From contig JAALGY010000023.1 in NCBI GenBank assembly GCA_032358165.1, positions 1,364,001 through 1,428,000 on the forward strand: a stretch of DNA of 64,000 nt, written 5' to 3'. The DNA comes from Diplosphaera chodatii. Taxonomy: Eukaryota > Chlorophyta > Trebouxiophyceae > Prasiolales > Stichococcaceae. Positions 44,608-57,382 of this stretch are shown here, one piece after another (positions within the stretch are counted from its first letter, which is position 1; each line of letters starts with the position of its first letter). The translations under genes and the position numbers were made by a program. The notes under the pieces are model-generated. The model saw only the letters and a program-made list of their open reading frames with translations, searched no databases and was not told the DNA's origin.

Positions 44608-47600
44608 TCAAATGGTCTTCTTGACCATGGAGTAGCCATCATCGTCTTCATCCGATGACATCAGCAGCTGCGGCACCGTCTCATCTGCAATGGGATCATA
44701 TGAGCTGCAAGACTGGGGTGACTACGCCATGGTGGCTGTGTCAAGTAATGCAGTGCAAAGGAGGTGTAGAACAGGCCACTGCCCACGTTACACATGAAAA
44801 GGCGCTTTGCTAAAAGGACTTCACACCTGCTGCGTTGGGCTTGTGTTCCTGCACCGCAGAACCCATTGCGACATCATCGCTTGCCTGGTAGCCAGCCGAC
44901 TGCGCGCCCTTGGCAGTGGCCGACGCAGTGCTGGAGCTGGACAGCTGCGAGCCTGGCACCACAGTGCTTGCAGAGGATGCGGCCTCCTGCTCAGGTACCA
45001 GCTCCTGTGGGGCAGGGTTTCTCTTCATGAAACCCCAATGGCTGGGGACGCAGGCAGCTGATGGGCAACAGTTAGCAGGTCTGACAACCAGCGCATCGTG
45101 TTAGCCTGCTGCACATTGACGTCAGCCTTGTCACCACTCATGTCCGTCTGAGGGCTCTGCACAACAGCGTGCCCCATGACCCTGGCCGGAGCGTGGTGAT
45201 AGCAGGGCAGGCGCTATCATATCACCCTTAACAGTCTCGTCCCACATGTTTTGCAAGTGAGCATTCGGATCTCGAAACACATGTTGCACACGTGCTGGCC
45301 GGCAGTGCTGGGCAGAATGTGCGTGTCAGATGCCACCATGCAGGAGGGCAGACCTGTGCAGCGCCACTGTCGATGGCGTCGTTGACCTGCGCGATGCGGT
45401 TGCCCAGGCTCGGTGTGTGCAGCAGTTGCTCCCCGACCTGCCGTTCGCCGTCCTCCGAGTCTTCAACCTGCAGGATGGAGATGCAAGATGGTGAGCGCCG
45501 TCAACATGCTCAACAGCACTTCTCTTGAATGCAGTGACATTCTCCATGGACTTTTGACAACGTGTTCCTGCTCCCTTTTTGCCACGGCATTGCATTTTGG
45601 GAGTAGTCACCTGCGCCTCAGTGTGATCTGCATCCCCAGCGCCCTGCGATGCCTACAGGCAATGCACAAAGTTTATCGACAGCAAACTTCTATTCTGTGG
45701 CGCGTCTTCTTCAATCATCAAGTGCAGCAAGCCACGCTGGGGAGATCAGGAGGGGAGGGGAGGTCAGTAGGGCAGATCAGCACTCCTCACCTTCTCGTCT
45801 GCAGTGTCAGCGGCCTGCTGGACGGCGGGCTCGTTGAGAGTTGTCAGTGTGTGCGCTGCGTTTGTGGGGGCATCACTCTTGCCACACTGGCCGCGGGCAC
45901 TGGCGGCAACCCTCGGATCCTCCCACTGGGAGGCGCGGGTCTGGTTGTTGTAGTAGAACAGTTTTGCTCCGGGCTTTTCCCACAATGCCGTCCATATGAC
46001 GCCCTCCAGCTGGAAGGCGTGCCCATGCCCCAGCGGCTGTACGCTGCTGCAGGTGGCCGCGGCTGCTGGCGGCGCTGCTGCAGCTGCCTGGGCAGCAGTG
46101 CTGCCTGCTTTGCTGCGCTCCACACAGCATTCGACAATCGCGCCAACGCACATGCCCACCACCATCAGCGTTATCAGGACGAGGGTACAAAAGTTCAGCA
46201 CGTCCCACAGCTCCGACCAGAACGTCTGCGGGCCCTTTTCGTTCGGGTTAACCCACTCGAAGTATGCCTGTTGCAACATACGGAAGACCATTGGTTGTGT
46301 GCAGTGAGCTTGTGTACCCCGCTGCCACAATTGAACATGGCATCACATGACACTTGATCTTGCCACTTTGGATGCAGGCATTGTATTGCCAGGTGCTCAC
46401 GGTGTAGCGCTCATCAACGATGCTGGACAGCGGGGAGATGATGTAGGACTGCTCCTCGGTGCGCAACACCTTGCTACCCTGCTTGCAAAACACGCAGCAG
46501 GTGACCATCTTGGCTTTTGACAGGCCTTACAGTCAGGCCATCAGCACATGCACGCACTGCAGGGATAAGCTGGTGACATCATCATCATAACTTCAACATC
46601 ATGCGCCGTATGTCCGATGCATGCACCTCTGGCATGCGGCCCTGAGCAGTGGTGGCGTGGAATGTTGCAGACTCAGCAAACGTCATCGCTGGCTCACTGC
46701 CTGCAGCAGGCGGTTTCCGGATCTGCAGCCTGTTGTAACGCGAGTCCCACCTGCAAGCGAAGTGAAGTATCAGCATGACGTCGGTGGCAAGCATGTTCCC
46801 GGACACAAGAGGACACAGGAGGGTTCCGTAACACCCGACTGCATGGCGCAGCAACACATCACAACGCTAGCTGCACCTGGCGCAGGAGGCAGTGCATAAG
46901 GGCGTCCCTGAAAAGCAGATGCATCAGCATTGGCAGCAGAGTCATGGTGCAACAACATTACCAGTAGCTGTGATAATGGTCAACCATGAATAAGTATGAC
47001 CGGCACTTACCATTTGCACATTCATCCTCTGAGTCGCAGCGGTTCCCCCCGACGGGTATGCCTGACACCAAAAACTTGCCGGGGCTGAACACTGATTCCA
47101 GCGAGAAGCCGTATCCCCGTGGCAACAGCCCCCGCCGCAGCCAGAAAGTGTGCTGTTGGCGGGTCTTGTCATCGTGAGTCGGACTTGGTGACACAATTGC
47201 CTGCGCCTGCAAGGTGCAGAGGATCGCGATGAGTGCAAGGGTGTGCTGCTGTGTCTATCAGCTTGCTGGAGCCTTCTGCTCAGTATGGGCACGGTGTGGG
47301 TTTTGTAGCGGCACAGACACTCTTGCACCTGCAAGCCTGTGCAGGATCATCCTGTTCATGCAGGAGTTACCTGCAGCACCTGCAGCACACGATCAAGCCA
47401 GTTTGCGACCGGTTGGATGCCAATGAAGCTGCCGGGGCTGCCAACCACCTCCAGGGATACTATTTCGACAGGGGGAGGCGTCGAGCTATGGCGCAGCCAC
47501 TCCTGTAGCACGTGCAATTGGATTGGGCGCTGATCTGACCTGCTAGAAGCACAAGTGCAGGAAAGTTAGGTAACAGTGACGCGGGGCACATCTCCAGGCG

Positions 47601-50600
47601 CCAATATAGGATGCAGGTGGAGATGAAGTAGCCAGACTGCACCGAGACCTGACAGGCAGCTTGTGCAATGGATCGTTGCACGTGTGCTCTCCACATATAA
47701 GGCTTCTCGAGACATGCCCTCGATCCATTGATATACACAGCGCACGCACCCATTGACTGCAGCGGACAGGCCGGGCACGAGGCGGAAGGTGGCATCCAGG
47801 GCATCGCCGCTGTCCTCGACTTGTGAGATGTACAGACTGCCGTTGTCATGGCGCAAGAATGTGTCGGAGGGCGCCCAAGACGGTGCCAACGATAGGTGGC
47901 CTGCTCAAAATAAATATTGTCAAGCAGCCGCTGAGGTCAAGATTGTTGACAGGTGCAGAGACTCTGCTGCTCTGCACTACCGCACCACTGGCCCTGAGAT
48001 AAACTCATGCGTAATGATGTCGCAGCTGTGGCTGAGAACTTGCCTTCGGTAGTGAGCGGCTCCACCATGGCGGCAACCTTTGCCGGGTCGGCGGCTATGG
48101 TGCGAGGGCCGTGCGTCAAGCCCGCGTACAGGTGCGGCCCAATGAGCAGCGACTTGAAGGCCTGGAAAACCGGCCGATCATCCTGCGCACGTGGCAGCAC
48201 AGCGTCCATGGGTTACTACACGCAGGTGCTTTAGGTGGGCGCTGACATTTGAGCAGCAGCACGAAAAGGTTAGGGCGGCACCTGCAGCGTCTCCACGCGG
48301 GGTTGCATGGGCAGCTTGATGTCCAGACGCTGGCCTGCAAATAATGCCCTGGTATGCCTTGGGTGAATGTGGAGTTGCTGGTGTGCTGGTCGCGGTGTCA
48401 AGGCTGCTACAGCAGCCAGCAAACGCATCGTAGATCACCTGTTCTGAACGACCGCACAATCGAGCAGTAGCCCTTAGCATCGTCTGCTGTGAAGCTGCAC
48501 ACGATGGGTTTGCCGTCAAGCGACACCAGCATGCCACTTGCCTCAGTCCAGTCTGGCACACGGACCTGCAAGGCATGGATGGCAGATGCTCAACACACTC
48601 CTTCAGAACAACCTGCATTCCCGTGTGTGAAGCTGGCATCTGGGATCACAGCACGTCTGTTGCAATGCCTTGCTACTTCAAACCTTGAGGTTGATGGTGA
48701 CAGACTTAGCACCAGACGAAAAGCTCTCTGCAGTGCTGCCCACAGAAAACAGCAGCGTCATGGTGGCAAAGCCATCATCACTGAAGGTCGAGGAGCGCAG
48801 CGTGATATTCAGCCCCAGGGCATCCCAGCGCAGCGTTGAGGGCTGCAGCTGATTGATGTACAGGGTTGGCAGCTCGTCCCTGGGGTGCCTGCAGGTGATG
48901 GTTTCAGTGTCAGGGAGGATTGCACGAAGCACATGTGAATGCGTTGACATGCATGCTGACCTCGTGCATCCATATCTGCAGCTTTCACGTACGAACAAGG
49001 TGACGAAGCTACATGCCGTGCACCAATGCATGATAACGCAGTAGCATCTGAGTGGACCAGGTTGCAAACACACCTCCAGAAGAAGATGGAATCACCAAGC
49101 TTCGCTAGGCTCTCCACGGCCGTGCCATAGCAGCACCTGCATTGCAAAGCGATGAACACCGGCTGTTGGCTGGCTATGCAGGACATCTGCGTGCTTTCCA
49201 GCTCAATTACAGCAGGTCTGACTTTGCCATTCTTGCAGCTCGCCGATGCGCACCAGAAGCTGCTGAAGCGGTGGCCCCAGCCGTGGAAGTTATCCGCCTT
49301 GGCCACTCCTGACCTTCCCATAGGCATATGGTACAGGTACACCCCTGCTTCAGCCATACCAAGGAAGGTGGGTGGAGATGGCAGTGTTGCAGGGCTGCCA
49401 CTGCAAGTGGCTGGTAGCCTGTCTACCAAATAATTTTCATATCACCTGGTCCTGGGGCATCAGAGTCCACCCTCGAAAGGCGCCCGCTGCGGTGTCTATG
49501 GCGGCTGTGCAATGTGGAGAGCCGTGGATCAGTCAGCAGTGCACGCCTGCACCGGGAACATGCTGCAGCAGGTGGGACAGAGCCTCAGGGCTTGGATGTC
49601 GAAGACAGCTGGCATATTCTACGTCCTCAGGGGTGCACACAAGCGGACACTTATGTGCGGGACGACGGCACATCTCACGAGTGTTGCTCGGTCTCGGGCA
49701 TCCTGACTGTCTGTCTTCCCATCTGCAGCGCTGGCATGCGCGCGATGCCTAGGACGCCATTGGTGAGCGCGCGCTCGTAGAAGTTGCAGAAGTTGCTGTT
49801 GCTGGTCCAGCGGAAGAGGCTGCGCGTCAGCTTCAGCACATTGTAGGTGGTGCAGGACTCCTGTGTGTTAATGCCCTTGTCCTGCAGGGGCCATAGGTAT
49901 CGACGTGAGCCACAGCTGTTCCCTGGGCTGAGCAGCTATTGCCAGGGTGAGCATGCAGCGAGGCAAAGTAGTGTCCTCCAGCTGACAGGTCTCCCGTTGA
50001 ACGATCAACAATGTACCCACTCAGGCCTGGTCACCAGCTCATAACACCTCCGTCGCCCACCCACCTCCTGGAACGTGTCTCCGAGCTTCATTGGAGCGCC
50101 CCAGAACTCGTTGTCATTGCTGCCACCACTTGCGTAGCTGTGCCTGGAGGTCAGCTGGGTCCAGAAAGCAGATGTTGCGGCAAGGCTCTTCGTGTCACCA
50201 GTGCTCTCATAGCGGGCGGCAAAGCCATTGACCTGAGCAAGGTGCCTGTCAGCAGATGGCAGACATTGAGCATGCTGACAGCAGGCCAAGTCGTGCTGCA
50301 AGCCCAAATATATATCCGCGGCCGGACTATCAGATGCGCAAGCACGCACGTGTTGGCGTGGCGGCCCTCCAGCACATCTTGACCCTCTGCTAAGGGGTCG
50401 AAGAAGGTGTGTTTGACAAAAAGGTCTGCCGTCCTGCATGCATGCAGCCTCCTTGTCAGACTATTGAGCTTGTGGCAGCAGCAGATCGTTAAAAACCAGC
50501 AGATGCTTGACTGATGTGCACAGCTCACCGCAGGTAGGCATCATGGCCGGTGAGCGTGTACAGGTTGGTGAGCACCTCCTGCATGCCTCCGAACCTGTGC

Positions 50601-51885
50601 AGAGGATGATGACATGGTTGGACCTCTGGGACAGTACTGAATAAAGACGCGAGCTGCCTGATTGGCGTCAGGACCAAGGATGAGACCACTCACTCTGTTT
50701 CAAGTGTCTCGTGCCAGCGGGCTGTGCCGTTGACATTGACAACCGCCTGCAGATGAGCGTCACTGCAGATGAGGGTGGGCATTGCAGCCTGGACTGCTGG
50801 TTGAGGCCACATTCCCCAGCAGAGTATAACATGTCAACCAGTAATATTCCTAACTCACATCAACACGCGCAACGGCCCAATCAGCCATGTCCAGCACAAC
50901 CGTCAATGCCAGGTCATCGCCTGCCAGCATGTGCTGGTCCAGCAGTCCTGCCATGATCTTGTGGATCTACGAATGATTTCACACTCGCTGTGTCGACTGT
51001 TGTAAGGTCAACACCAACATGCAGACACACGCAGCGGTGAAGCATCACGATGCACGATATGGGGACTGACCACATAGAATGGTGCCCATACTGGCTGTAG
51101 GCACTGCAGCCTGTCGAAATGGCTCTCCGGGAAGGCAGACAAATAGCCGGTGCCAATAGCATCTTGCACCTGGTAAGTACATGAGCATAGCCAGAGTGCA
51201 TTTGATGCCTGTGCCGCAATGGCAGGCACCACACTGTCACAGCATAGCTACTTCAGCGTGACCTACCTGCTTCAGCTCCTTGACTAGGTATGCCGAACTG
51301 TTGCGCACCACCTCATCGCCTGTGCCGATATACGATGATCAACAAACGCTTGATCAGTGCATTTGCTGGAGATGCACGGAAAGCCCAAGCGCGCGCCGCT
51401 AATCGGGCTCACCAGTGCTTTTCACATGCACTGCAGCAGCCGACAACCAGTGCCCGGTAAACTGTCCACGAACCTGCAGCACAAATCACGGTTGATAGCA
51501 CACAGTCACTCTTTTCAGCCATTGCGCAGTTCATGCAATTTGGCCGATATGAATGCGGCCAGCTGCAGCAGATCACCTCGACTGCTGGGTCTTCCCATGA
51601 GCCGTAGTACGGCAGTCCCTTTGCATGAGGTAGCCCTGAATTCTGCCGGAACGTCCAGAGCAGCGAGTCGGGATCGATCATGCGCAGATACTCTGCGTTC
51701 AAAGCCTGCGCACGACCAGCTGGAGAATCCGGTTCAAGCTGCACACTGTCGAGAGGAAACGCATGGAGGAAGCGGTCCTCTGCGCTGTTGAGCTGCGTAG
51801 TGCTGATCCACGCATCTGAGGGTGCTGCTAGTGCAAGCAGCGAGCATGCTACCCCGATGAGGCACGTACTAGACGAATGACGCAT
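44608..51885 (-). CDS. Secreted GH127 beta-L-arabinofuranosidase fused to a membrane helix and a WW domain
   Basis: The start Met at 51885 opens a signal peptide (SSTCLIGVACSLLALAAPSDA). Exons 51885-51577 and 51473-51413 begin the GH127 (DUF1680) barrel. Later pieces are GQFTGHWLSAAA, TGYLSAFPESHFDRL, HANTHLAQVNGFAARYE, YASGGSNDNEFWG, ESCTTYNVLKLTRSLFRW (zinc Glu/Cys, about 49.85 kb) and WCCYGTAVESLAKLGDSIFF (zinc/nucleophile Cys pair). AbfB-like sugar-binding pieces follow (ALDATFRLVPG, about 47.8 kb; YGFSLESVFSPGKFLVSG, about 47.1 kb), then the family's terminal strand SSIVDERYT. One exon (about 46280-45790) then encodes YFEWVNPNEK, a hydrophobic helix CTLVLITLMVVGMCVGAIV, an Ala-rich linker and a WW domain (W...WEKPGAKLFYYNNQTRASQW). 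A disordered Ser/Ala tail ends DEDDDGYSMVKKTI (stop 44608). The fusion rests on in-phase splicing; two adjacent genes is the alternative. Confidence 0.72.
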
Positions 51886-52477
51886 GATGTGCAAATGCCG
51901 TTCGCAGCCTGCAACCTCACCACATGACGCAGTGAACAAGAGCTGACACAAGCCACCGTAGATTTTGCCCGCAACCTTGGTTGCAAAGTGATTTCTGCAG
52001 GTCTTGCATCGTCCTCGTTCCGGAGCTCCGGAACATGCCTGGCTTCCCCCGTTCGCGAGCATGAGATGTCCCCTGGTATCCCCTTCCACAGACCTCAGCT
52101 GTAGTCCACAAGACCGACAAAGTGCCGAGAGCTGCACTGCTTCACGCGTGCATTGACGCTTCACAGCTTGCAGGAGTGCTTTGTGCAGCAACTGAATCAC
52201 CGCAACACAGTTTGACTAGTTGATCTGTGTCGCAAGCCACTAGGGGTGCCACGAGTTGCATGCTTCAGTGAGCTACTTTCACAGTTCAGATCGTGCTCAG
52301 CCTTGGACAAGCATCTGAGCCCCTATTGCAGGGTCTGAAACGTGACTATATGATAGTAGCGCTGCGGACCTCCCACACAGCCTGACGTCAGAAGGGTGGT
52401 GGAACTGCCACCGCCGCTTGACCTCAGGCGCAAGTGCTCCATTGCCACACGCAGCCGAGACGCGTGGCAGGGTGCGC
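51886..52477. other. Divergent intergenic region, GH127 gene (-) / SPF27 (+)
   Basis: 592 bases with both promoters. A minus-strand open frame extends upstream of the GH127 start Met but has no homology. Nothing else recognised. Confidence 0.45.
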
Positions 52478-54115
52478 ATGGCGCAGCCCCTGGCGCTGGA
52501 TAGTGCGCCGGCTGGGCAGGCCGCGGGCTGGCGGAAAGGACAGGATCTCATCGATGCGCTGCCATATGTTGATCGCCTCACGCCGGAGGAGAAGCAGCGG
52601 GTGGACAGGCTTATACAGGAGGAGGTGAGAACGGCTCGACGTGCCAAAAAGCAGGCTGGGAGGTGACGACATGGTTGGGGCCTCAACCATAGAGTGTGTC
52701 GTGCGTGCTGCAGATGCGGAACAGCACGCAGCGGCCGGCAGCGTACTTGAAGGACCTGCCGCCTGCATACGAGCTGAAGCTTGAGGTCAGCAAAGCACTG
52801 CCGGGACCTGTTGTGCAGTGCCCTCCGCCCTGTGGCTCCCGGCACACGCCAAGGGGCAGTCCCCAGCTCCATGCAGTGCCACAAGCCAGCAAATCTGGCG
52901 TGCTGCACTGCAGGGCCACCCAGTGCTGCAGGCAGAGCTGGAGCGGGTGCGGGAGGGAAAGCCAATGGAGGCGCTCGACGTCACGCGCTACCGGCTGGAC
53001 AAGCCGCCGCTTGCACGCCGCCACGATTTCGCCGCTTGGAGGAAAGCGCTGGAGAATGCGCACAGCCAGCTGGGGCACCAGTACAACAGGTGCGTCGACG
53101 GCGATGGGGACGGCAACGGTGATGTTCACTTGCATTTGTCGCATGTCGGCATCTTTTCCTCATTGTGCAGTCTTGAGCATGTGTTGACGTCAGTACTGGG
53201 ATTGCTCGTTCAGTGTGCCTCATAAGCTGCGCCATGCCGTTCCGCAGGGTGATTAACTTGGAGCTGTTGCTCAAGTTCGGGCCCAAGGCATGGCGCGTGC
53301 AGAATGCCAGCGTAGGCGCTGCGAATGCCAGGTACGCATGTGCATAGTGACAGCATTTGGTTGTGCTGACTCCGTCTCCTCTGCTGAGCCAGACACCACT
53401 CACATCCACGTCACGCCAATGTACCATGTGCCATCCCTTCATGGTGCTACTTACGTACGTCCAGGCTATCGCACGAGGTGGCAGACCTGAAGGCGGAGAT
53501 TGACAGTATCAATCGTGAGCGCAAGCTGCAGCAGACCGCAGCGGGGCAGGAGCTTGCAGCGCTTGAGGCCGAGTGGCAGGTGAGCCGACACCTCCTTGTG
53601 CATAGCGCTGCATGTGCCAGTTGCATTGCCTATACGTAGCCTCCGATTGCCGGAGTCAACATTTGAAAATATATCACTTACTCCATCAGGAGCTGGTCCA
53701 GAAGAATGGCGAGATCGAGCGCGCCTGCCGGATGGTGGAGGAGGAGCTTGCGCTCATGCAGGCAGCCTCACAACCAGCGCAGCAGTGCGTCCCTGTGACA
53801 TGTAACTGCATAGTTTGCGGACGCCTACGCCAATTGCTGCCCATGCTGGGGTTTAGATGGTCTGCCGCCGGCCGTATTGACTGTTATAGTTCATGGCATG
53901 ACGGATGTATGCAGCAGTGGCGTGAGTGCAGCATTCCATTCTGTAGGGAAGCAGCAGCAGCGACAGCCGGCCAGGGGCCCACAGATGCGGCGGACGACAT
54001 AGCAGCGGGTGCGGCAGCCGGAGCAGAAGCGGCAGAGTCGATGGCCAATGGCCCGGCTCAGGATGATGCGGAGGGTCAAGATGCCATGGAAGAAGGCAAT
54101 GCATCAACGGCCTAG
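52478..54115 (+). CDS. SPF27: Pre-mRNA splicing factor SPF27 (BCAS2 / MOS4)
   Basis: Core component of the Prp19/NineTeen complex of the spliceosome, in the nucleus. Seven exons, all in phase: 52478-52624, 52714-52785, 52914-53089, 53249-53331, 53465-53579, 53690-53784, 53947-54115. Family blocks: DALPYVDRLTPEEKQRVDRL, then E-MRNSTQRPAAYLKDLPPAYE, LDVTRYRLDKPP, AWRKALENAHSQLGHQYN, NLELLLKFGPKAWRVQN, coiled-coil LKAEIDSINRERKLQQTAAG, ELAALEAEWQELVQKNGEIE. An acidic Ala-rich tail of about 55 residues extends past the usual end and is probably disordered. The start MAQPLALDSA fits the family. Certain assignment. Confidence 0.94.
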
Positions 54116-54752
54116 ATAAAGTCACACACGATGGCTAGAGGGTTTAGTTCTGCTGACTGAACGATTGCTGCTTTGTCGGTTTTGGCGTCAGAAACTGTGC
54201 AGGACCACCTAGTCTGCTGGCCACAGCCATGCAGCTGCAACATTGGAGGTTTGCCCCAGGGTGGGGAACATCAGTAAACCCTACGGGGTTCAAACGGTCA
54301 CCAACAGGAGGGTTGTGGCACCATTGGGGTTGTGGCACAGCGCGGCGTACTCACTGACTTGGCCCTGGCAATCCGGCAAGCACGCGTCGAGCGCACTCCA
54401 ACTGCCGCGCGAGCCCAGACCACTGCGGACTGCAGCAATTTGCGTCGGGACAGCTGTTGTAACCACCTTCGGACGGGCGTGATCGCGGGCCGTACGCATG
54501 CCGGCAGCAGCGGCCTGCTCCATTGGCAGCCTTGTCGTCGCGATCAGGCAACGAACGGCGGAGGTGTCGCCGCACTAAAGTAACTGGAAACTGATCATCA
54601 AAGCAGCAAGGCGTACACATCCGGGTGAGATGGGTCCCATCCCGTGTGACGCATGGACCCTGCTTCGCGCGGTCAGAGTGCTTTGAGGCATCTGACATGC
54701 GTCACCACCCCAGCGTGACGTGCTGCCTGCACAGCGCAGGGTGCGCTCCGTG
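54116..54752. other. Intergenic, SPF27 3' side / CENP-C 5' side
   Basis: 637 bases between two plus-strand genes. A short 5' exon of the CENP-C gene could lie here (the frame before its first Met is open to about 54730), but no clear start signal was found. Confidence 0.4.
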
Positions 54753-57382
54753 ATGTCGCCCGTGCGCCAGGCGACCCCGTCTCCAGGCATCCTGAAGCCC
54801 CATAACGGTGCCTCAGCTCATGCCCTCTGATGCTATCTGCGTTGAAAGCAAGCTGGCCATGTTGGCCTGCCTCCGTATGGCTGCTGAAGTCATTGTGCGG
54901 TGTGATGCCGCTGCAGGTGTGCTGAAGCGTGCGTCTCCAGCCTCCAAGGCAGCGATGCCGTCTGCACATGGAGATGACGCTGTGACATGGGTGCGGCAGC
55001 GGCAGCGGCTGCAGCAGCAGCGTGCCAAGCGGACGCCCCGCCGGAGGAACCGGAGCACAAAGCCCAAGCCGGTGCCTGTGTTCCTGCTGCCGCCCAAGCA
55101 GCCGCCACCGCCGCCGCAGCCACCCACCGCGAAGACGCCGGCGTTCCTGCGGCTGGCGGCGGGTGCGGGCCACACGCCGCTGGGGGCGGAGGCGGCGCCC
55201 GAGATGGACCGGCGCCCCGCGAGCGTGATGACGCCGACGGAGGGCGTGATGGAGCGCTGGGAGCGGCCGCTGTCCGGCACCCAGCTGCGGGGCGGGCGAG
55301 CCCGCGGCGGGGGCGGCGGCAGCCAGGACGGCAGCGCAGGGGCGGGAGGCAGCGGCGCGGCAGCCGGCACGCCAGCGCTGCTGCCGGCGCGGAACTGCGC
55401 GCCCACCCCGCCGCCGCTGCCGCCCCTCGGCACCGCCGTGACCACCCGCTCCCGGTCCAGCCGCTCCTCCAGCGGCTCGCCCGTCGACAACCTGGTGATG
55501 CAGCCGTTCCGCAGGGCGTCGCCTGCTTCCGCGGCAGGGTCAGCCATCCGCAGCGGCAACAGCCCCGCTAAGGTTGGCCGACCTGGCCGCAGCCGTTTCA
55601 GCGTTGGTGGCGCCAGTGATGCGGCGGTGGCCCGCGAGTCGGCAACGCTCAGCGGCGGCGGCGGCGGCAGCAATGAGGCCGAGACGTTCAGCTTTGGCGT
55701 CGGGCCTGCAGGCGGCAGCGGCAGCCCCAAGTCCGGAGGCAGCCTGTCGCACGGAGGTGCGCAGCAGCCCGCTGCAAGCCATTTCCCGTTTGCACATGTT
55801 GGGGATAGTGCTGTTGCACTCCAACATCCACTTCACCGAGCAGCTATTTCGACAGCTTGCTTTGCATGAGCTGCAGATGTGGCGCGGGCGGACTCGGCAG
55901 CAGCAGAGTCGCTGGAGGAGCCAGTGCTGCGCACGCGGTGGGACACAGTCAGCAAGGCCACCGCTCCGAAGTCGTCCCTTCGCACTGGAGCAGCGTCGCG
56001 CCGCAGCAGGTTGGCAAGCCGCTGTTGCTCGTGCTTGTACGGTGTTTCCAGATGCTGTTGCTGTGATGCCATGTGTCTCTGGGCAGTCGCAATCTCCTGG
56101 CAAAGCTCTGATTCATCTGTACTTGCATGCTGCGCAGCGTCAGCGGCAGTGTGCAGCAGCTGCGTTTCAGCGCGGGCGAGCAGCCAGCATTGCAGTCAGA
56201 GCACGAGCAGCAGCAGAGTGCCGCTCAACCCAGTGCAGATCCAGGAGGCGCAGGTGGAGACAGACCAGTCGGTACTTCAGCGCCGCAGCCGCTATCACCG
56301 GCTGAGCCGCTGGCAGGCAGCGAGGCTGAGCAGCCGGACATACCGGTCGCAGCAGCAGCCTACAGCAGCGATGATGATGGCGGCGGGTACGATGGCGGGG
56401 ACTGGGGCGGTGACAGCGATGTGGACGCGCCGCCTGGCGATGGTGACGCTGGTAAGTTGTATGTCTAATCAGCTGGCAACAGGGGCAGGGGTAGCTCAAG
56501 AGTCTTTCTTAAACAAATCCTTGGACGATGCCGACAGGAGACAGAGGCCAGGTGCCTCTTGCGCTGTCATGCTGATGCTGAGATGCTGATGTGCACATTG
56601 ACAATGCAGACCATGCTGTAGCTTCTGCAGCAGCTGACAGCCCAGCAGCCCAGCCATCATCCCAGCTGCCATTGGTGACGCCAAGGCCACGGCCCAGCAG
56701 GCGGCGCGCCGGCGCCAAACACCAACACGAGCGCCGCAAAAACCTGCGGAAGAGCCTTGCAGGTGCATCTCTGCTCGGGAGGCGGTGTTCATGCAGCATG
56801 CACGGTCACACTTGTCGATGTGTGTAACAATGGTATTCTACAGCAGCGCTGCTGCTGCACAGACTGTGCTGCTGTCTGGTCTACTCGCATATGCTGTGAT
56901 GCATCTTCACAACACTCCCTTCCTGCTGCAGGGATGGGGCTGCGGACGCAGGGTGGCGTGCGGCGCAGCTCGCGCAACCACCACCGGCCGCTGGAGTACT
57001 GGCGCAACGAGAAGAAGGTGTACACCACGCGCGACCACACCAGTGCGTCCCCTCCCCGTGCTCATCAGCCACCAAGACTTGCCACTTGGCATGTTCATCC
57101 CAAAACGATTCAGTTGGCCAGCACTTTTCAGCATGGGTGGGTCCAGTTCGCACACCCTTGTTTGAGGTGACCGCCCAGTGCATCAGAGAGGAGCATCATG
57201 AGACTGCTGGCCTGCGCATGGCAGGCTTGCCGACCATGGACCACTATGAGGAGCGGACGCCGTCGCCGGCCTGGCCAGCGCCCGGCAACTGGGCAGCGCA
57301 GCAGCCAGCTGTGCACCGGAAGAAGAAGGCTCGACGGCCAAATACTAAGAAGGTGTCCCGGTTATCAAAGGCGTCCAAATAG
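54753..57382 (+). CDS. CENPC: Centromere protein CENP-C (Mif2), plant type
   Basis: Inner-kinetochore protein that binds the CENP-A nucleosome. A first piece MSPVRQATPSPGILKP (54753 on) joins VLKRASPASKAAMP at about 54919. A long Pro/Gly/Ser-rich disordered region runs to about 55.76 kb. An acidic piece follows (YSSDDDGGGYDGGD, about 56.4 kb), then RRKNLRKSLAG ending at 56762. Exon 56932-57042 carries the CENP-C motif GVRRSSRNHHRPLEYWRNEK, matching R-R-S-x-R...P-x-x-Y-W. The last exon, 57225-57382, ends KKVSRLSKASK. No cupin dimerisation domain follows, as in Arabidopsis CENP-C and unlike yeast/animal Mif2. The motif makes the call strong; exons between 55.7 and 56.6 kb are only approximate. 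Confidence 0.85.

Noticed and set aside
45413..46357. 314-residue plus-strand open frame opposite the TM-WW exon
   Set aside because: The minus strand gives a WW domain and a membrane helix; the plus frame is low-complexity Cys/Leu-rich sequence typical of antisense to this composition.
54813..55730. 305-residue open frame on the minus strand, Pro/Ala/Arg-rich
   Set aside because: It is the complement of the GC-rich, disordered CENP-C exon; long antisense frames are expected there and it has no domain.
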